Source of the DNA: Pirellulales bacterium
GTDB lineage: Bacteria; Planctomycetota; Planctomycetia; Pirellulales; Thermoguttaceae
DNA: 64,000 bases
Direction of reading: 5' to 3'
NCBI GenBank assembly: GCA_020846145.1
Contig: JADLEL010000111.1
Span: 1-64,000 of the forward strand
Shown here one piece after another: positions 53,612-62,388 of the stretch. Each line of letters opens with the position of its first letter. Within the stretch, counting starts at the first letter, position 1. Under the pieces are notes generated by a model, which worked only from the letters and a program-made list of their open reading frames with translations, was not told where the DNA came from and searched no databases. A program made the position numbers and the translations under genes.

Positions 53612-53977
53612 TCACATTTCGAGTTTTGCCTTAAGGCTTACTTGCAGGCCTCCGAGCATGCGGCGCTCTTCGGCGCATTTGGCGAGGATTGCGCGGATTT
53701 TCATGGGATCGCCATAACCAAGAAATTCAGCAATGCGAAGTTGAGTTTCAAGTTCCGCCAAGGAGCCTTGAGCAAACGATACATGTCGCATAAATTCTTT
53801 CGTGGAGTCTCTTGCCCGGCCCTCGGCCAAGTTCGATGGTATCGACACCGCCGCGCGTTGTATTTGACTGCTCAATCCGTACACCTCATGCTTCGGAAAA
53901 TCACGAGTGAGCAAGTAAATCTCCTTGGCGATTTCCATGCCCAATTGCCACACCTTCAAATCCCAATAATTACTCAT
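53612..53977 (-). CDS. four-helix-bundle protein (S23/IVS-encoded type), copy 1
   Basis: Predicted 121-aa small helical protein of the family first noted in 23S rRNA intervening sequences (TIGR02436); related to the DGR accessory protein Avd. Hallmarks: DLKVWQLGMEIAKEIY, QIQRAAVSIPSNLAEGRAR, and SLAELETQLRIAEFLGY. It lies between argD and argB, flanked by simple repeats on both sides, and no RT or 23S rRNA gene is near. It may bind nucleic acid; function here unknown. Confidence 0.88.
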   Translation of the reverse strand: MSNYWDLKVWQLGMEIAKEIYLLTRDFPKHEVYGLSSQIQRAAVSIPSNLAEGRARDSTKEFMRHVSFAQGSLAELETQLRIAEFLGYGDPMKIRAILAKCAEERRMLGGLQVSLKAKLEM

Positions 53978-54022
53978 TTGCGCTCCCCTGTCCCCTGTAT
54001 CCTGTTCCCTGTATCCTGTCCC
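53978..54022. repeat. simple ACAGGATACAGGGAACAGG spacer
   Basis: GGGACAGGATACAGGG units; the argB stop codon lies at the edge (AAGGAATAGGGG). Confidence 0.75.
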
Positions 54023-54901
54023 CTATTCCTTCACGATCTGCGTCCCCACGCCCTTGCTGGTATAGACTTCGAGCATCAGCGAGTGGCGGATGCGGCCGTC
54101 GATGATGTGGATTTTGTTGACGCCGCGCTCGAGGGTTTCCAGGCAGGCTTCGACCTTGGGGATCATGCCCGACTCGATCGCGCCGCTGGCGATCAATTCG
54201 CGGGCTTCCTGAGCCGACAGCGAGTGAATGAGCGTATCGGGATCGTTCTTGTCGCGGCGGACGCCGTTCACGTCGCTCAAATACACGAGCTTGTCGGCTT
54301 CGACGGCCTGGGCGACGGCGGTGGCGGCGGTGTCGGCGTTGACGTTGAGTTTCTGCTTTTCCTTGGTGACGCACATCGAGGGAATGACCGGCACGATGCC
54401 CGCATGGCAGAGATGCTCGATGGTCGCCCGATCGACCTTGGTAACCGTGCCGACGTAGCCCAAATCGACCGGCGCGCCGTTTTCGGCGGGGAGGAAGATT
54501 CGTTCGCCCTTCAAGACGTTGGTGGTTTTGAAGTTCAGCGGCTGCGCGCGTCCGCCGAGATCGTTGATTCGATTGGCGAGGTTTTCGTTGATTTCGCCGG
54601 CCAGCACGCGCTCGACGATCGAGAGCGTGGCTTCGTCGGTGTAGCGGCGGCCCTGCACGAATTTCGGCTCCAGCCCGGCTTCGGCCATCGCCCGGCTGAT
54701 CGCCGCGCCGCCGCCGTGGACCAGCACGGGCCTCATGCCGACGGTCTCCATGAAGACGATGTCCAAGAGCAAGTGCATCATCGCGCGCTCGTCTTCCATC
54801 ACGCTGCCGCCGAGCTTGATGACGGTGATCTTTCCGCGAAACTGTCGAATCCATTTGAGGGCTTCGATGAGGACGTCGGCTTTCTGAATGGCGTCTTCCA
54901 A
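54023..54901 (-). CDS. argB: acetylglutamate kinase
   Basis: Predicted 292-aa cytosolic kinase phosphorylating N-acetylglutamate, usually the arginine-feedback step. Hallmarks are [47 protein letters not shown] and [17 protein letters not shown]. Starts with TTG at 54901; CGGAG lies 7 bases upstream and no closer ATG exists. First gene of argB - four-helix bundle - argD - argF. An intrinsic-terminator-like structure lies about 54 bases in front of it. Confidence 0.94.
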   Translation of the reverse strand: MEDAIQKADVLIEALKWIRQFRGKITVIKLGGSVMEDERAMMHLLLDIVFMETVGMRPVLVHGGGAAISRAMAEAGLEPKFVQGRRYTDEATLSIVERVLAGEINENLANRINDLGGRAQPLNFKTTNVLKGERIFLPAENGAPVDLGYVGTVTKVDRATIEHLCHAGIVPVIPSMCVTKEKQKLNVNADTAATAVAQAVEADKLVYLSDVNGVRRDKNDPDTLIHSLSAQEARELIASGAIESGMIPKVEACLETLERGVNKIHIIDGRIRHSLMLEVYTSKGVGTQIVKE

Positions 54902-54941
54902 CGGCGTGCTCCGGCGTGGGTGTGGGCGTTGCGAGGGGTGG

Positions 54942-54982
54942 AGAAAAACGCAAACCCCGGGCGGAAAAGTTCACGCCCGGGG
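54942..54982 (-). promoter_or_regulatory. terminator-like stem upstream of argB
   Basis: On the minus strand CCCCGGGCG, a 10-base loop, CGCCCGGGG, then TTTGCGTTTTTC. The stem lies 54-81 bases before argB. It could be an attenuator for arginine genes or the end of the upstream minus-strand transcript; sequence cannot separate these. Confidence 0.5.
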
Positions 54983-55346
54983 AAACTCCCCATTTTAATC
55001 CCGCGAGAAATGGTGTCAACGGCAAAAACCCCTCTTATGGATTGCGCCATTTAACCGAGGTGATAAACATCCCGGAGCGACTGCCCTTCGTATGAACCAT
55101 TATTTGAGAATTCGACCCATTTTCCCCGCATTGGTTTACATGATGGGGGATTGGGGAGGGGGACAGGCACGTCGCTTCAAGCGGTTTTTCTGGGGAAATC
55201 AGGCTTTCGACTCCTAGCCGAGATTATTCATAAACATCGTAGATGCGGCATCCTGCCGCATTTTAGGCAAAAGCGGCAAGATGCCGCTTCCACAAATCGC
55301 TTTTATGAATCATTCGGGTTAGCCTGCTACCTTTTTCAACGCGCGT
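54983..55346. repeat. intergenic region with 91-bp MITE-like element copy C (55223-55313)
   Basis: Forward orientation; last bases ATGAATCATT instead of ATGAATAAT. The 240 bases before it contain a 38-codon ORF of no character. It sits directly behind the amidase-like gene's stop. Confidence 0.75.
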
Positions 55347-56246
55347 TCAGGCCGGGCACTTGCTGAGTAATAAACGTCCCAAGTAGTGTAAGCTAAGGTC
55401 CGGCAGTCCCGCCTTTGTCCAACTACCCAGTCGGACATCGTTCGTGTTTGCGGGATTGTAGGTTCCGAGATCGACCATCGTCGAAGGCCCCGGCAGTTCG
55501 ACGACCGTGGGGATCGTGTTGGTGGGCGAGCGCCGCACGACGATTCCCGAATGACCGCCGCCGTGGCCCAAAGTGCAGATGAAGTCGCCGGGCAGGTATT
55601 CGCGCGGATATTCCTCGCTTCGGCGCCAAACGTAGCCCTTGCCGCGGATAGCTTGCAGGATCGCCGCGGTGCTCCGTGCGTGCTGCATGACGCGCGCGGC
55701 GGCATAGGCCTGCGAAACGACGTCGGCGCAGACGCAGTAGCGAAACGATCCGCGCAGCGTACGCGAGGCGGACACGATCAGCGTCCGGTTCCTGCCCCAG
55801 CCGAGTCCCGGATAGCTCCCGGCAACGACGGAGAACTGGTTGTATATCCGGCCATAATGCGCTCCATCGCTGGTTTGCTCTCGCGCCCCGTCGGTCACCC
55901 CGTCGTTGTCGTTGTCGCGGACGTCGTTGCCCCAGGAGTCGAAGAGAATGTTGCCCGTTCGCTGCACGTCCTCCGCGCTGACGGCGGCGGCGGTCGCTTT
56001 GGGATGCTGGATGCCGAGATAGGCCTCCGTTTTCGGGCCGAGTTTGCCATCGCCCTCCCCGGCCCCGATATGGTCTTCCTGCCAGTCGGCGACGAAACGG
56101 GCGAACTCTTCCTCGTTGACCGCCGAGGGATTGGGAGCCAGGCCGAGCGCGCCGCGAATGATCGGATCGCGCGGCCGACGGTGGTTGCGGTTATACTGCA
56201 CCGCTTCCTGAAGCTGATGTGCGGAAAAGTCTGCGCCGCGCGTCAT
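55347..56246 (-). CDS. leaderless putative NlpC/P60- or CHAP-like cysteine amidase
   Basis: Predicted 299-aa protein without a signal peptide (MTRGADFSAHQLQ). The first ~85 residues look like a peptidoglycan-binding-type helical domain ending GDGKLGPKTEAYLG; a DNDNDGVTDG stretch near 111-120 resembles a calcium-binding loop; the catalytic-type domain has the helix YCVCADVVSQAYAAARV (Cys171/173) and GHGGGHSGIVVRR (His232), the NlpC/P60 Cys-His pattern. The third polar residue is not identified. The ATG at 56246 has AAGGAG 8 bases upstream. It follows the murein-endopeptidase-like gene by 25 bases; together they look like a cell-wall-degrading toxin or lysis pair. Assignment to family is tentative. 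Confidence 0.55.
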   Translation of the reverse strand: MTRGADFSAHQLQEAVQYNRNHRRPRDPIIRGALGLAPNPSAVNEEEFARFVADWQEDHIGAGEGDGKLGPKTEAYLGIQHPKATAAAVSAEDVQRTGNILFDSWGNDVRDNDNDGVTDGAREQTSDGAHYGRIYNQFSVVAGSYPGLGWGRNRTLIVSASRTLRGSFRYCVCADVVSQAYAAARVMQHARSTAAILQAIRGKGYVWRRSEEYPREYLPGDFICTLGHGGGHSGIVVRRSPTNTIPTVVELPGPSTMVDLGTYNPANTNDVRLGSWTKAGLPDLSLHYLGRLLLSKCPA

Positions 56247-56271
56247 GATACGATCTCCTTGTTTTGCTCGG

Positions 56272-57057
56272 TTATCGATATGTGCCTTCAACCCTCGCGG
56301 GCGGTCGGATGCGGATGTGATAATGCTGATCGTGATTGCGGTAATTCCGGCAAAGCCGGTCGCGGATGAACTCGGGATCGTTGAAGTAAACGAGTTGCGG
56401 ATTCATCGAGGAGTTGATCGCCAAGAGTTGATATCGCGCCGCCGAACGATGGAATCTCGGATCGGCGTAGCCCCTGGAGCCCAGGTCGGTCCAGAGATGC
56501 GTGTTGGGAGGCAGCAACGGCAGCCGCATATCGACGTCCAGCCCCGTTTCGTGGCTGGCGTGGCCCGCGGCGTCGCCTCCTCGGACCGGCGAACATTCCC
56601 TGACCCACATCGGCGGATAGTCGGGGGCGCGGTTGAGGATGCAGAAGGCTTGATATTGGAATCCCGCATCCCCGAGAACGCTCAAGAGCCAATTCGTGCA
56701 GTACCCGCCGTTGTCTTTTCTAAAATCGGCGGTCGATTGCCATCCGGTGCCGATAAAGCCGAAGATTTCTTTCCACTGCGGGGCATTTTCGGCGGCAAGC
56801 CAGCGATGGGTATTGCCGCAGAAATCGACGCGACCGTCTCCGCCGTCCGCCGTGCCGCTGCCCGCGCAGGTTGACTGAAAGAGCTTGATCGTGCGGATGA
56901 ATTCCCGCTCGTCCCCGCGGACGATCGTGCGCACCCAGTCGAAACCTAGTTCGACCAACCGATCGCGGACCTTCGCGACATCCTCCGGTTGGTTATGTGG
57001 TCTGCCTGCGTGCCTGACGCCTGCCCCCACCGAGCCGCCTAATAGTAACGTCGCCAT
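56272..57057 (-). CDS. leaderless MepA-like (M74/LAS) murein endopeptidase
   Basis: Predicted 261-aa protein without a signal peptide. Residues 25-62 (DVAKVRDRLVELGFD and REFIRTIKLFQ) resemble a PG-binding_1 repeat; the catalytic part has the zinc ligands AGHASHETGLDVDMRLP (His169 and Asp176) and QHYHIRIRPP (His245/247), matching penicillin-insensitive murein endopeptidase signatures. Unlike the E. coli enzyme, no export signal or lipobox is visible, so delivery would need lysis, a holin or an injection system. Paired tightly with the amidase-like gene. Could be a phage-derived lysin, an interbacterial toxin or a specialised wall enzyme. Confidence 0.72.
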   Translation of the reverse strand: MATLLLGGSVGAGVRHAGRPHNQPEDVAKVRDRLVELGFDWVRTIVRGDEREFIRTIKLFQSTCAGSGTADGGDGRVDFCGNTHRWLAAENAPQWKEIFGFIGTGWQSTADFRKDNGGYCTNWLLSVLGDAGFQYQAFCILNRAPDYPPMWVRECSPVRGGDAAGHASHETGLDVDMRLPLLPPNTHLWTDLGSRGYADPRFHRSAARYQLLAINSSMNPQLVYFNDPEFIRDRLCRNYRNHDQHYHIRIRPPARVEGTYR

Positions 57058-57341
57058 GTCGATCTCCTTTCTCGATGAAGGAAATGGCGGTGATAACCGG
57101 GATTATTCCTAGCGCGGCGTAGCCGCAACCAATCGTTTAGCCCGGAGCCAACGGCGACGGCGGGCATAAGGGGCACTGGAAAACTCCACCCGCCATCGCC
57201 GTTGGCTCTGGGCTAAACGAAAAACTTTGAGGATAATGCCTCAATCCTGAAAACTAATGGCACATCGTAGATGCGGCATCCTGCCGCATTTTAGGTAAAC
57301 GCGGCAAGATGCCGCTTCTACAAATCGTTTTTATGAATAAT
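57058..57341. repeat. intergenic region with a 30-base inverted repeat and 91-bp element copy D
   Basis: GTTTAGCCCGGAGCCAACGG... arms at 57135-57164 and 57189-57218 match at 28 of 30 positions. The element copy at 57262-57341 has lost its left end (starts ACATCGTAGATGC) but keeps the right end ATGAATAAT. No gene. Confidence 0.8.
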
Positions 57342-57855
57342 ATCGGGATAATGCTATTATCGCCGGCTTGCCGGCAGGGTTGCGTGATTTTTCGCAGGAT
57401 TTTATCGGCCTTTGAGAGGGAGGAGACCCAGTGGTCCGTCATTGAATAAATCACAGGCTGGGATGCCATGCTCCGCGCATGAGAAGTGTCGAAAGCAATT
57501 TTTTAGTTATGTCGGGGCAATTGGAGTTGAACAACCTAAAACACATTCGGTAAAAATAGGCAATATGGGACGCGAAGCACATACACGGATTTCCGCGACG
57601 GGGAGCGGAAATCCGTTGTCAAAAGCTCGGATTTCTTTTCTTCCTCGTTGTTATTTCAACGGTAAATCGTTTCACCGTAAGCACTTGAACCGAATGAAAA
57701 AAGATTTCTCCTTGGCGGCATGGCAATTGCTGCATGCTTGGGAGAAAACTGCATCGAGCCGCTCTCGGCAGGATACTTTGCATCGGTCGGCTTGGACGTT
57801 AAATTTATCGGCATGTCGGCGATCTCCCGAACAAGCGATTACTTGGAGAATATAC
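57342..57855. other. hdr-operon leader region without a recognised gene
   Basis: About 510 bases. An open frame runs through into hdrC, but its translation (up to the ATG at 57856) has no protein character. The promoter of hdrC should lie here; no consensus box can be singled out. ATTACTTGGAGAATATAC precedes the hdrC ATG and gives the ribosome-binding site (GGAGA). Confidence 0.5.
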
Positions 57856-58425
57856 ATGGCACATGTAACGGCCATTAAAAAAGGAACCTTTTTGGAACAA
57901 GTGGTCTCGACCACCCCGAACGGCGAACGCTTACTGCACTGCATGCAATGCGGCAGTTGCGGTGGTTCGTGCCCCAGCGGTGGGGATATGGAGTACACGC
58001 CCCGGGCGATCTTCGCCATGATCCAAACCGGCGAGCGCGAGGCGGTGCTGGCGGCCAACACGCAATGGGCGTGCGTTTCGTGCTACTTCTGCACGACTCG
58101 ATGTCCGCAGAACATCCCCATCACCGACATCATGTATGCGCTCAAGCGGATCGCGATTGCGGAAGGCACGGCGCGGAACACCGACGCGCCCGCCTTGGCG
58201 AAAACCTTCACCGATCTGGTCGATAAGTACGGCCGCAGTTTCGAGTTGGGCCTGGCCACGCGGTATTACATGCTGAATCGGCCGCTCGCGCTCTTGAGAA
58301 TGGGGCCGATGGGGGCCCAGATGTTCACCCGCGGCCGCATGTCGCTCACGCCCACGAAGATCAAGAAGATCGACCAGTTGCAGGCGATTATCAAGAAGGC
58401 CAAGGAGTTGAGCGGAAAGAAGTAG
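57856..58425 (+). CDS. hdrC: heterodisulfide reductase subunit C-like iron-sulfur protein
   Basis: Predicted 189-aa cytosolic 4Fe-4S protein. Two cluster motifs, CMQCGSCGGSCP (about residues 28-40) and CVSCYFCTTRCP (about 72-84), the second followed by QNIPITDIMYALKRIAI, as in HdrC of the HdrABC complex. It carries electrons between HdrA and HdrB. The true start is the ATG at 57856; the longer frame upstream is leader. Transcribed with hdrB, hdrA and the mvh genes. Length is typical. Confidence 0.9.
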   Translation: MAHVTAIKKGTFLEQVVSTTPNGERLLHCMQCGSCGGSCPSGGDMEYTPRAIFAMIQTGEREAVLAANTQWACVSCYFCTTRCPQNIPITDIMYALKRIAIAEGTARNTDAPALAKTFTDLVDKYGRSFELGLATRYYMLNRPLALLRMGPMGAQMFTRGRMSLTPTKIKKIDQLQAIIKKAKELSGKK

Positions 58426-58592
58426 ATTACAAATTGGTAATTTCAAATTTCAAATTGCAAATTGAACAATCGTAATTCTCCGATAAATGCCAAACTTTAA
58501 CCGCCCCTTTCGTTCAATTTGCAATTTGCAATAACCAATTTGCAATTTGCAATACAAACCAAACGACTAAACCTCCCCGAGGATCTTACCCC
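58426..58592. repeat. AT-rich inverted CAAATTGCAAATT repeat
   Basis: TTCAAATTTCAAATTGCAAA (about 58440) and GTTCAATTTGCAATTTGCAA (about 58512) face each other in the hdrC-hdrB gap; the same motif occurs at 60300-60345. ACCTCCCCGAGGATC before hdrB gives the ribosome-binding site. Confidence 0.7.
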
Positions 58593-59483
58593 GTGAAATA
58601 CGCTTATTACCCCGGCTGCTCGCTGGAAGTCAACAGCGCCGCCTACGACGTTTCGGTTCGCGCGGTCGCCGATCTGTTGGGCGTCAAGCTCATGGAGTTG
58701 GACGACTGGAACTGCTGCGGCGCGACCGAATACTTCAGTCAGAATGAACTTACCGCCTGCTCGGTCATCGCCCGAAACCTAGCCTTGGTCGATTCGCAGT
58801 ACGATCAGCTCGTCGCCCCCTGTGCGGCGTGCTATTTGAATCTGGCGAAGGTCGATAATCTGATGACCGAACACCCGGACATGAACCGGCAGGTGAACGA
58901 ATGCCTGGCGGCGGGCGGGCTCAAGTACGAGCCAGGCTCGGTCCGCGTACGGCACATCTTGGACGTGATCTACAGCGACATCGGCGAGGCGGCGGTGCGC
59001 GACAAGGTCGTCAAGCCGCTAGCCGGTCTGAAAATCGCCCCGTATTACGGCTGCCAGGTCGTGCGGCCGCTGAAGGGCGTCGATGACACCGAGTACCCTA
59101 CGAAGATGGACGAACTCTTCGCGTGGCTGGGGGCCGAGGTGGTCGATTTTCCGGCCAAGGCCCATTGCTGCGGCGGGCACATGACGCAGATTTCCGACGC
59201 CCAGTCGTTCGAGCTGATCCGCCGCCTGCTGCAAAATGCCGAAGACAGCGAGGCCGACATGATCCTCTGCATGTGCCCGATGTGCCAACTGAACCTCGAC
59301 GCCTATCAAAGCCGGGTGAACAACTACTTTAACTTGAACTTCAAGATTCCGATCGTCTTTTTCACGCAGATGGTCGGCATCGCCTTCGGCATCGATCCGA
59401 AATCGCTCGGTTTCGGCAAGGAACTCGTTTCCGCGATGCCGGTGCTGCAAGCGAAGTTGAATGGGAAGATGGTAATGGCGTGA
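58593..59483 (+). CDS. hdrB: heterodisulfide reductase subunit B (CCG domain protein)
   Basis: Predicted 296-aa cytosolic protein with two complete CCG motifs for the non-cubane 4Fe-4S clusters: Cys9, Cys41-Cys42 (NCCGATE) and Cys77/Cys80 (CAAC), then Cys154 (YYGCQVV), Cys192-Cys193 (HCCGGHM) and Cys228/Cys231 (CPMCQ). HdrB reduces the disulfide partner in the methanogen complex; in bacteria the substrate is often unknown. Ends just before a repeat; an unrelated AT-rich gene separates it from hdrA. Confidence 0.93.
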   Translation: MKYAYYPGCSLEVNSAAYDVSVRAVADLLGVKLMELDDWNCCGATEYFSQNELTACSVIARNLALVDSQYDQLVAPCAACYLNLAKVDNLMTEHPDMNRQVNECLAAGGLKYEPGSVRVRHILDVIYSDIGEAAVRDKVVKPLAGLKIAPYYGCQVVRPLKGVDDTEYPTKMDELFAWLGAEVVDFPAKAHCCGGHMTQISDAQSFELIRRLLQNAEDSEADMILCMCPMCQLNLDAYQSRVNNYFNLNFKIPIVFFTQMVGIAFGIDPKSLGFGKELVSAMPVLQAKLNGKMVMA

Positions 59484-59655
59484 GGAAGAGGGGACAGGAT
59501 ACAGGGGACAGGATACAGGGAACAGTGGGACAGGGAACAGTGGGTAGCAGGTTCTTGAACCGGTGCGCGAAGCGCGGGAGGTTTTGGGAATGCCTCTTGG
59601 CCTTCGGCCACCGGTTCAAGAACCTGCTCCGCCCACCAGGAATAACGAGGCAGCT
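59484..59655. repeat. intergenic repeats between hdrB and the AT-rich gene
   Basis: GGGGACAGGATACAGG simple repeats (about 59488-59540), then a perfect 19-base inverted repeat AGCAGGTTCTTGAACCGGT at 59546-59564 and 59610-59628. Confidence 0.8.
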
Positions 59656-60216
59656 ATGCATAAATTACTATTTGTTTTGATTGTCCTTTTGGCGACGCCT
59701 CTATTGGCTGAGGACAAGAATGTTAAAGAGAATAATACTTTTGAAGAAAAGGGAAAGTTTTCTGTTGATGTGCCAGAGAAAGGTTTTGAATGGAAAAAAC
59801 TTCAAGACTTAAAATTTACTAATACACCAGATGCCAAAATTATTGGCGCCGGTTATATATGTGAGAAAAAAGATAGCACTAAAACTGCAGTTCTAACCGC
59901 TCACTATCGCAAAATAAAAACAGATAAAGAAAGAAAAGAATATATCGAGGGATACCTGGACGGAGTCAGAAAAAAGCAAGAGAATTTAAGTGGCAAGATT
60001 TTAGATGGTGACAAACCAAAGATTGAAGGTAAAATCTCAAATCAAGTTTCTTATCTCTTGAAAGCTCAAAATGCCGATGGTTCGATTATTTATGTTCAAA
60101 CAACTCTAGTTTTCGGAAAAAATACGTTCTCTATTTCTACTATTGGCTCAACGGCAAATGAAGCGAAAAAGACCAGCGATAAAATTGTTGAATCTTTCAA
60201 GGAATTGGAAAAATAA
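59656..60216 (+). CDS. AT-rich secreted protein of unknown function inside the hdr cluster
   Basis: Predicted 186-aa exported protein: signal peptide MHKLLFVLIVLLATPLLAED, then Lys/Glu-rich sequence with two beta-like stretches (KFSVDVPEKGFEWKKLQ, YVQTTLVFGKNTFSISTIGS) resembling PsbP/DUF1795-type folds. By eye it has far more A/T (AAA, AAT, ATT codons) than the GC-rich genes on both sides, a sign of recent acquisition. It starts at the ATG at 59656. Nothing links it functionally to Hdr. Low certainty on family. Confidence 0.75.
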   Translation: MHKLLFVLIVLLATPLLAEDKNVKENNTFEEKGKFSVDVPEKGFEWKKLQDLKFTNTPDAKIIGAGYICEKKDSTKTAVLTAHYRKIKTDKERKEYIEGYLDGVRKKQENLSGKILDGDKPKIEGKISNQVSYLLKAQNADGSIIYVQTTLVFGKNTFSISTIGSTANEAKKTSDKIVESFKELEK

Positions 60217-60390
60217 ACTTATTTATTTAATCGAACAATTTGTTTACTTCAGGAATTTTTCGTTCCCACGGAGCGCGGGAACGAGTGCATATTTGCCTTC
60301 GTTCAATTTGCAATTTGAAATTTGCAATTACAAATTTGCAATATTAGATACGACAGGTTAGAAACCTGTCCTACGCATAGGAGAACTGCC
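60217..60390. repeat. AT-rich gap with a half REP copy before hdrA
   Basis: Contains CGTTCCCACGGAGCGCGGGAACG (60261-60283), a stem-loop; the CAATTTGCAATTTG motif at 60302-60342; and a half copy of the GACAGGTT family (GACAGGTTAGAAACCTGTCC, 60352-60371) 16-20 bases before the hdrA ATG. ATAGGAGAACTGCC is the hdrA ribosome-binding site. Confidence 0.7.
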
Positions 60391-62388
60391 ATGGCCGAGA
60401 AAGTCGGCGTTTACGTTTGTCATTGCGGGAGCAACATTGCCGGCATGGTCGATGTCGAGGCGGTCGCCAAGTGGGCGGGCGCGAACGTCAAGAACGTCGC
60501 CATCTCGAAGGACTACAAATTCATGTGCTCCTCGCTCGGCCAGCAGATGATCGAGGACGACATCAAGAAGGAAGGCCTGACGCGGATCGTCGTGGCCGCC
60601 TGTTCGCCGCATCTGCACGAGAAGACCTTTCGCCGCGCGTGCCAGAACGCCGGTTTGAATCCGTATTTGTGCCAGTTGACGAACGTCCGCGAGCACGTCT
60701 CCTGGGTCGCCAAGGACAAAGCCGCCGCCACCGAAAAGGTGAAGTCGCTGGTTTCGGCCGCGGTCGCCCGGGTGACGCACCAGGAACCTCTCGAAAAAAT
60801 GTTCGTGAAGGTTAATCCGCGCACGCTGGTCATCGGCGGCGGCATCGCGGGACTCCAGGCCACGCTCGAACTGGCCGACGCCGGATATCCCGTCACGCTC
60901 ATCGAGCGCGAGCCGTCGATTGGCGGGCACATGGCCCAGTTCGACAAGACCTTCCCCACGCTCGATTGCTCGGCCTGCATCCTCACGCCGAAAATGTCGG
61001 AAGTCGGCCAGCACGAGAACGTAACGCTGCACACTTACGCTGAATTGGAGGAAGTCTCCGGCTCGGTGGGTAATTTCAAGGTGAAAATCCGGCTCAAGGC
61101 CAAAATGGTCGATGCCGAAAAATGCACCGGCTGCGGCATCTGCATCGAAAAATGCCCGAAAAAGGTGCTCGACACCGTTTTCGAGGCGGGCATGGGCAAC
61201 CGCAAGGCCATTTATACTCCCTTCCCGCAGGCCGTGCCGCGGATTCCGGTCATCGACACGGAAAATTGCACGTACTTCACGCAAGGCAAGTGCAAGGTCT
61301 GCGCGAAGGTCTGCCCGACCGAAGCCGTCGATTACGAGCAGAAGGACGAGATCATCGAGATTGAGGTGGGCAACATCATCATGGCCACCGGCTGGAAGTT
61401 GTTCGATTGCGAGCGGATTCCGCAATACCAGTACAAGCGGCTGGACAACGTTTATACGAACATGGAGTTCGAGCGGCTCTGCAACGCGGCCGGCCCGACC
61501 AACGGCAAGATCGTGATGCGCGACGGCAAGACCGAGCCGAAGTCGATCGCCATCATCCACTGCGTAGGCAGCCGCGACGCGAACTTCAATCCGTACTGCT
61601 CCGGCGTATGCTGCATGGCGGCCTTGAAGTTCGGGCACTTGGTGCTGGAAAAGACCAACGCCGAGGTCTATTCATTCTATATCGACATGCGCGCCCCCAT
61701 GAAGGACTACGAAGAGTTCTATCAACGCCTCTTGACCGAGGGGATGCACTTCGTCCGCGGCAAGGTGGCCGAGGTGAACAACGCCGCCCGCAACGAACGG
61801 GAAGGCGGCAAGCTCATCGTGCAATACGAAGACACGCTCTTGGGCAAGCAAAAGCGGATGCCCTTCGACATGGTGATTTTGATGGGCGCGATCGAGCCGC
61901 AGGCCGACGCCAAGGAATTGGGCCTGAAGTGCGGCATTTCGTGCAGCATGGCCGGCTGGTACACCGAGCGGCACCCCAAGCTCGATCCCGTGGCCACCAT
62001 GACCGACGGCATTTTCGTCGCCGGAGCGTGCCAGGGTCCGAAAGACATTCCGGCCTCGGTGGCGCAAGGCGCGGCGGCGGCCGCCCGAGTTGCCGGCATG
62101 ATTACAAAGGGCACCGTAATGATCGAGCCGATCGTGGCCTCGATCGACGAGGAAGGCTGCTCGGGCTGCAAGATCTGCAACACGATGTGCCCCTACAACG
62201 CCATCGAGTTCGATGAGGAAAAGAGCGTCAGCCGCGTGATTACCGCCTTGTGCAAAGGGTGCGGCACCTGCGTGGCCGCCTGCCCCGCCGGCGTCATCAC
62301 CGGCGCGCACTTCAACAACCGGCAGATTTACTCCGAGATCGAAGGCATATTGTGGGACGCCCAACCGGCGGAAGTGGCTAGTGGTTAG
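60391..62388 (+). CDS. hdrA: heterodisulfide reductase subunit A (FAD/iron-sulfur)
   Basis: Predicted 665-aa cytosolic flavoprotein. N-terminal cluster-binding region with CHCG (Cys10/Cys12), a CSPHLHEKTFRRAC stretch and a CSACILTP segment; a FAD/thioredoxin-reductase-like domain starting VIGGGIAGLQATLELADAG near residue 148; ferredoxin motifs CTGCGICIEKCP (about 244) and CKVCAKVCP (about 298); and a C-terminal pair CSGCKICNTMCP (about 589) and CKGCGTCVAACP (about 620). HdrA is the FAD site of electron bifurcation. No selenocysteine is needed. The last residues EVASG and the stop come from the GTGGCTAGTGGTTAG simple repeat. Confidence 0.94.
   Translation: MAEKVGVYVCHCGSNIAGMVDVEAVAKWAGANVKNVAISKDYKFMCSSLGQQMIEDDIKKEGLTRIVVAACSPHLHEKTFRRACQNAGLNPYLCQLTNVREHVSWVAKDKAAATEKVKSLVSAAVARVTHQEPLEKMFVKVNPRTLVIGGGIAGLQATLELADAGYPVTLIEREPSIGGHMAQFDKTFPTLDCSACILTPKMSEVGQHENVTLHTYAELEEVSGSVGNFKVKIRLKAKMVDAEKCTGCGICIEKCPKKVLDTVFEAGMGNRKAIYTPFPQAVPRIPVIDTENCTYFTQGKCKVCAKVCPTEAVDYEQKDEIIEIEVGNIIMATGWKLFDCERIPQYQYKRLDNVYTNMEFERLCNAAGPTNGKIVMRDGKTEPKSIAIIHCVGSRDANFNPYCSGVCCMAALKFGHLVLEKTNAEVYSFYIDMRAPMKDYEEFYQRLLTEGMHFVRGKVAEVNNAARNEREGGKLIVQYEDTLLGKQKRMPFDMVILMGAIEPQADAKELGLKCGISCSMAGWYTERHPKLDPVATMTDGIFVAGACQGPKDIPASVAQGAAAAARVAGMITKGTVMIEPIVASIDEEGCSGCKICNTMCPYNAIEFDEEKSVSRVITALCKGCGTCVAACPAGVITGAHFNNRQIYSEIEGILWDAQPAEVASG

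Noticed and set aside
57412-57855. N-terminal extension of hdrC
   Set aside because: The extension has no protein character; the HdrC homology and ribosome-binding site place the start at 57856.
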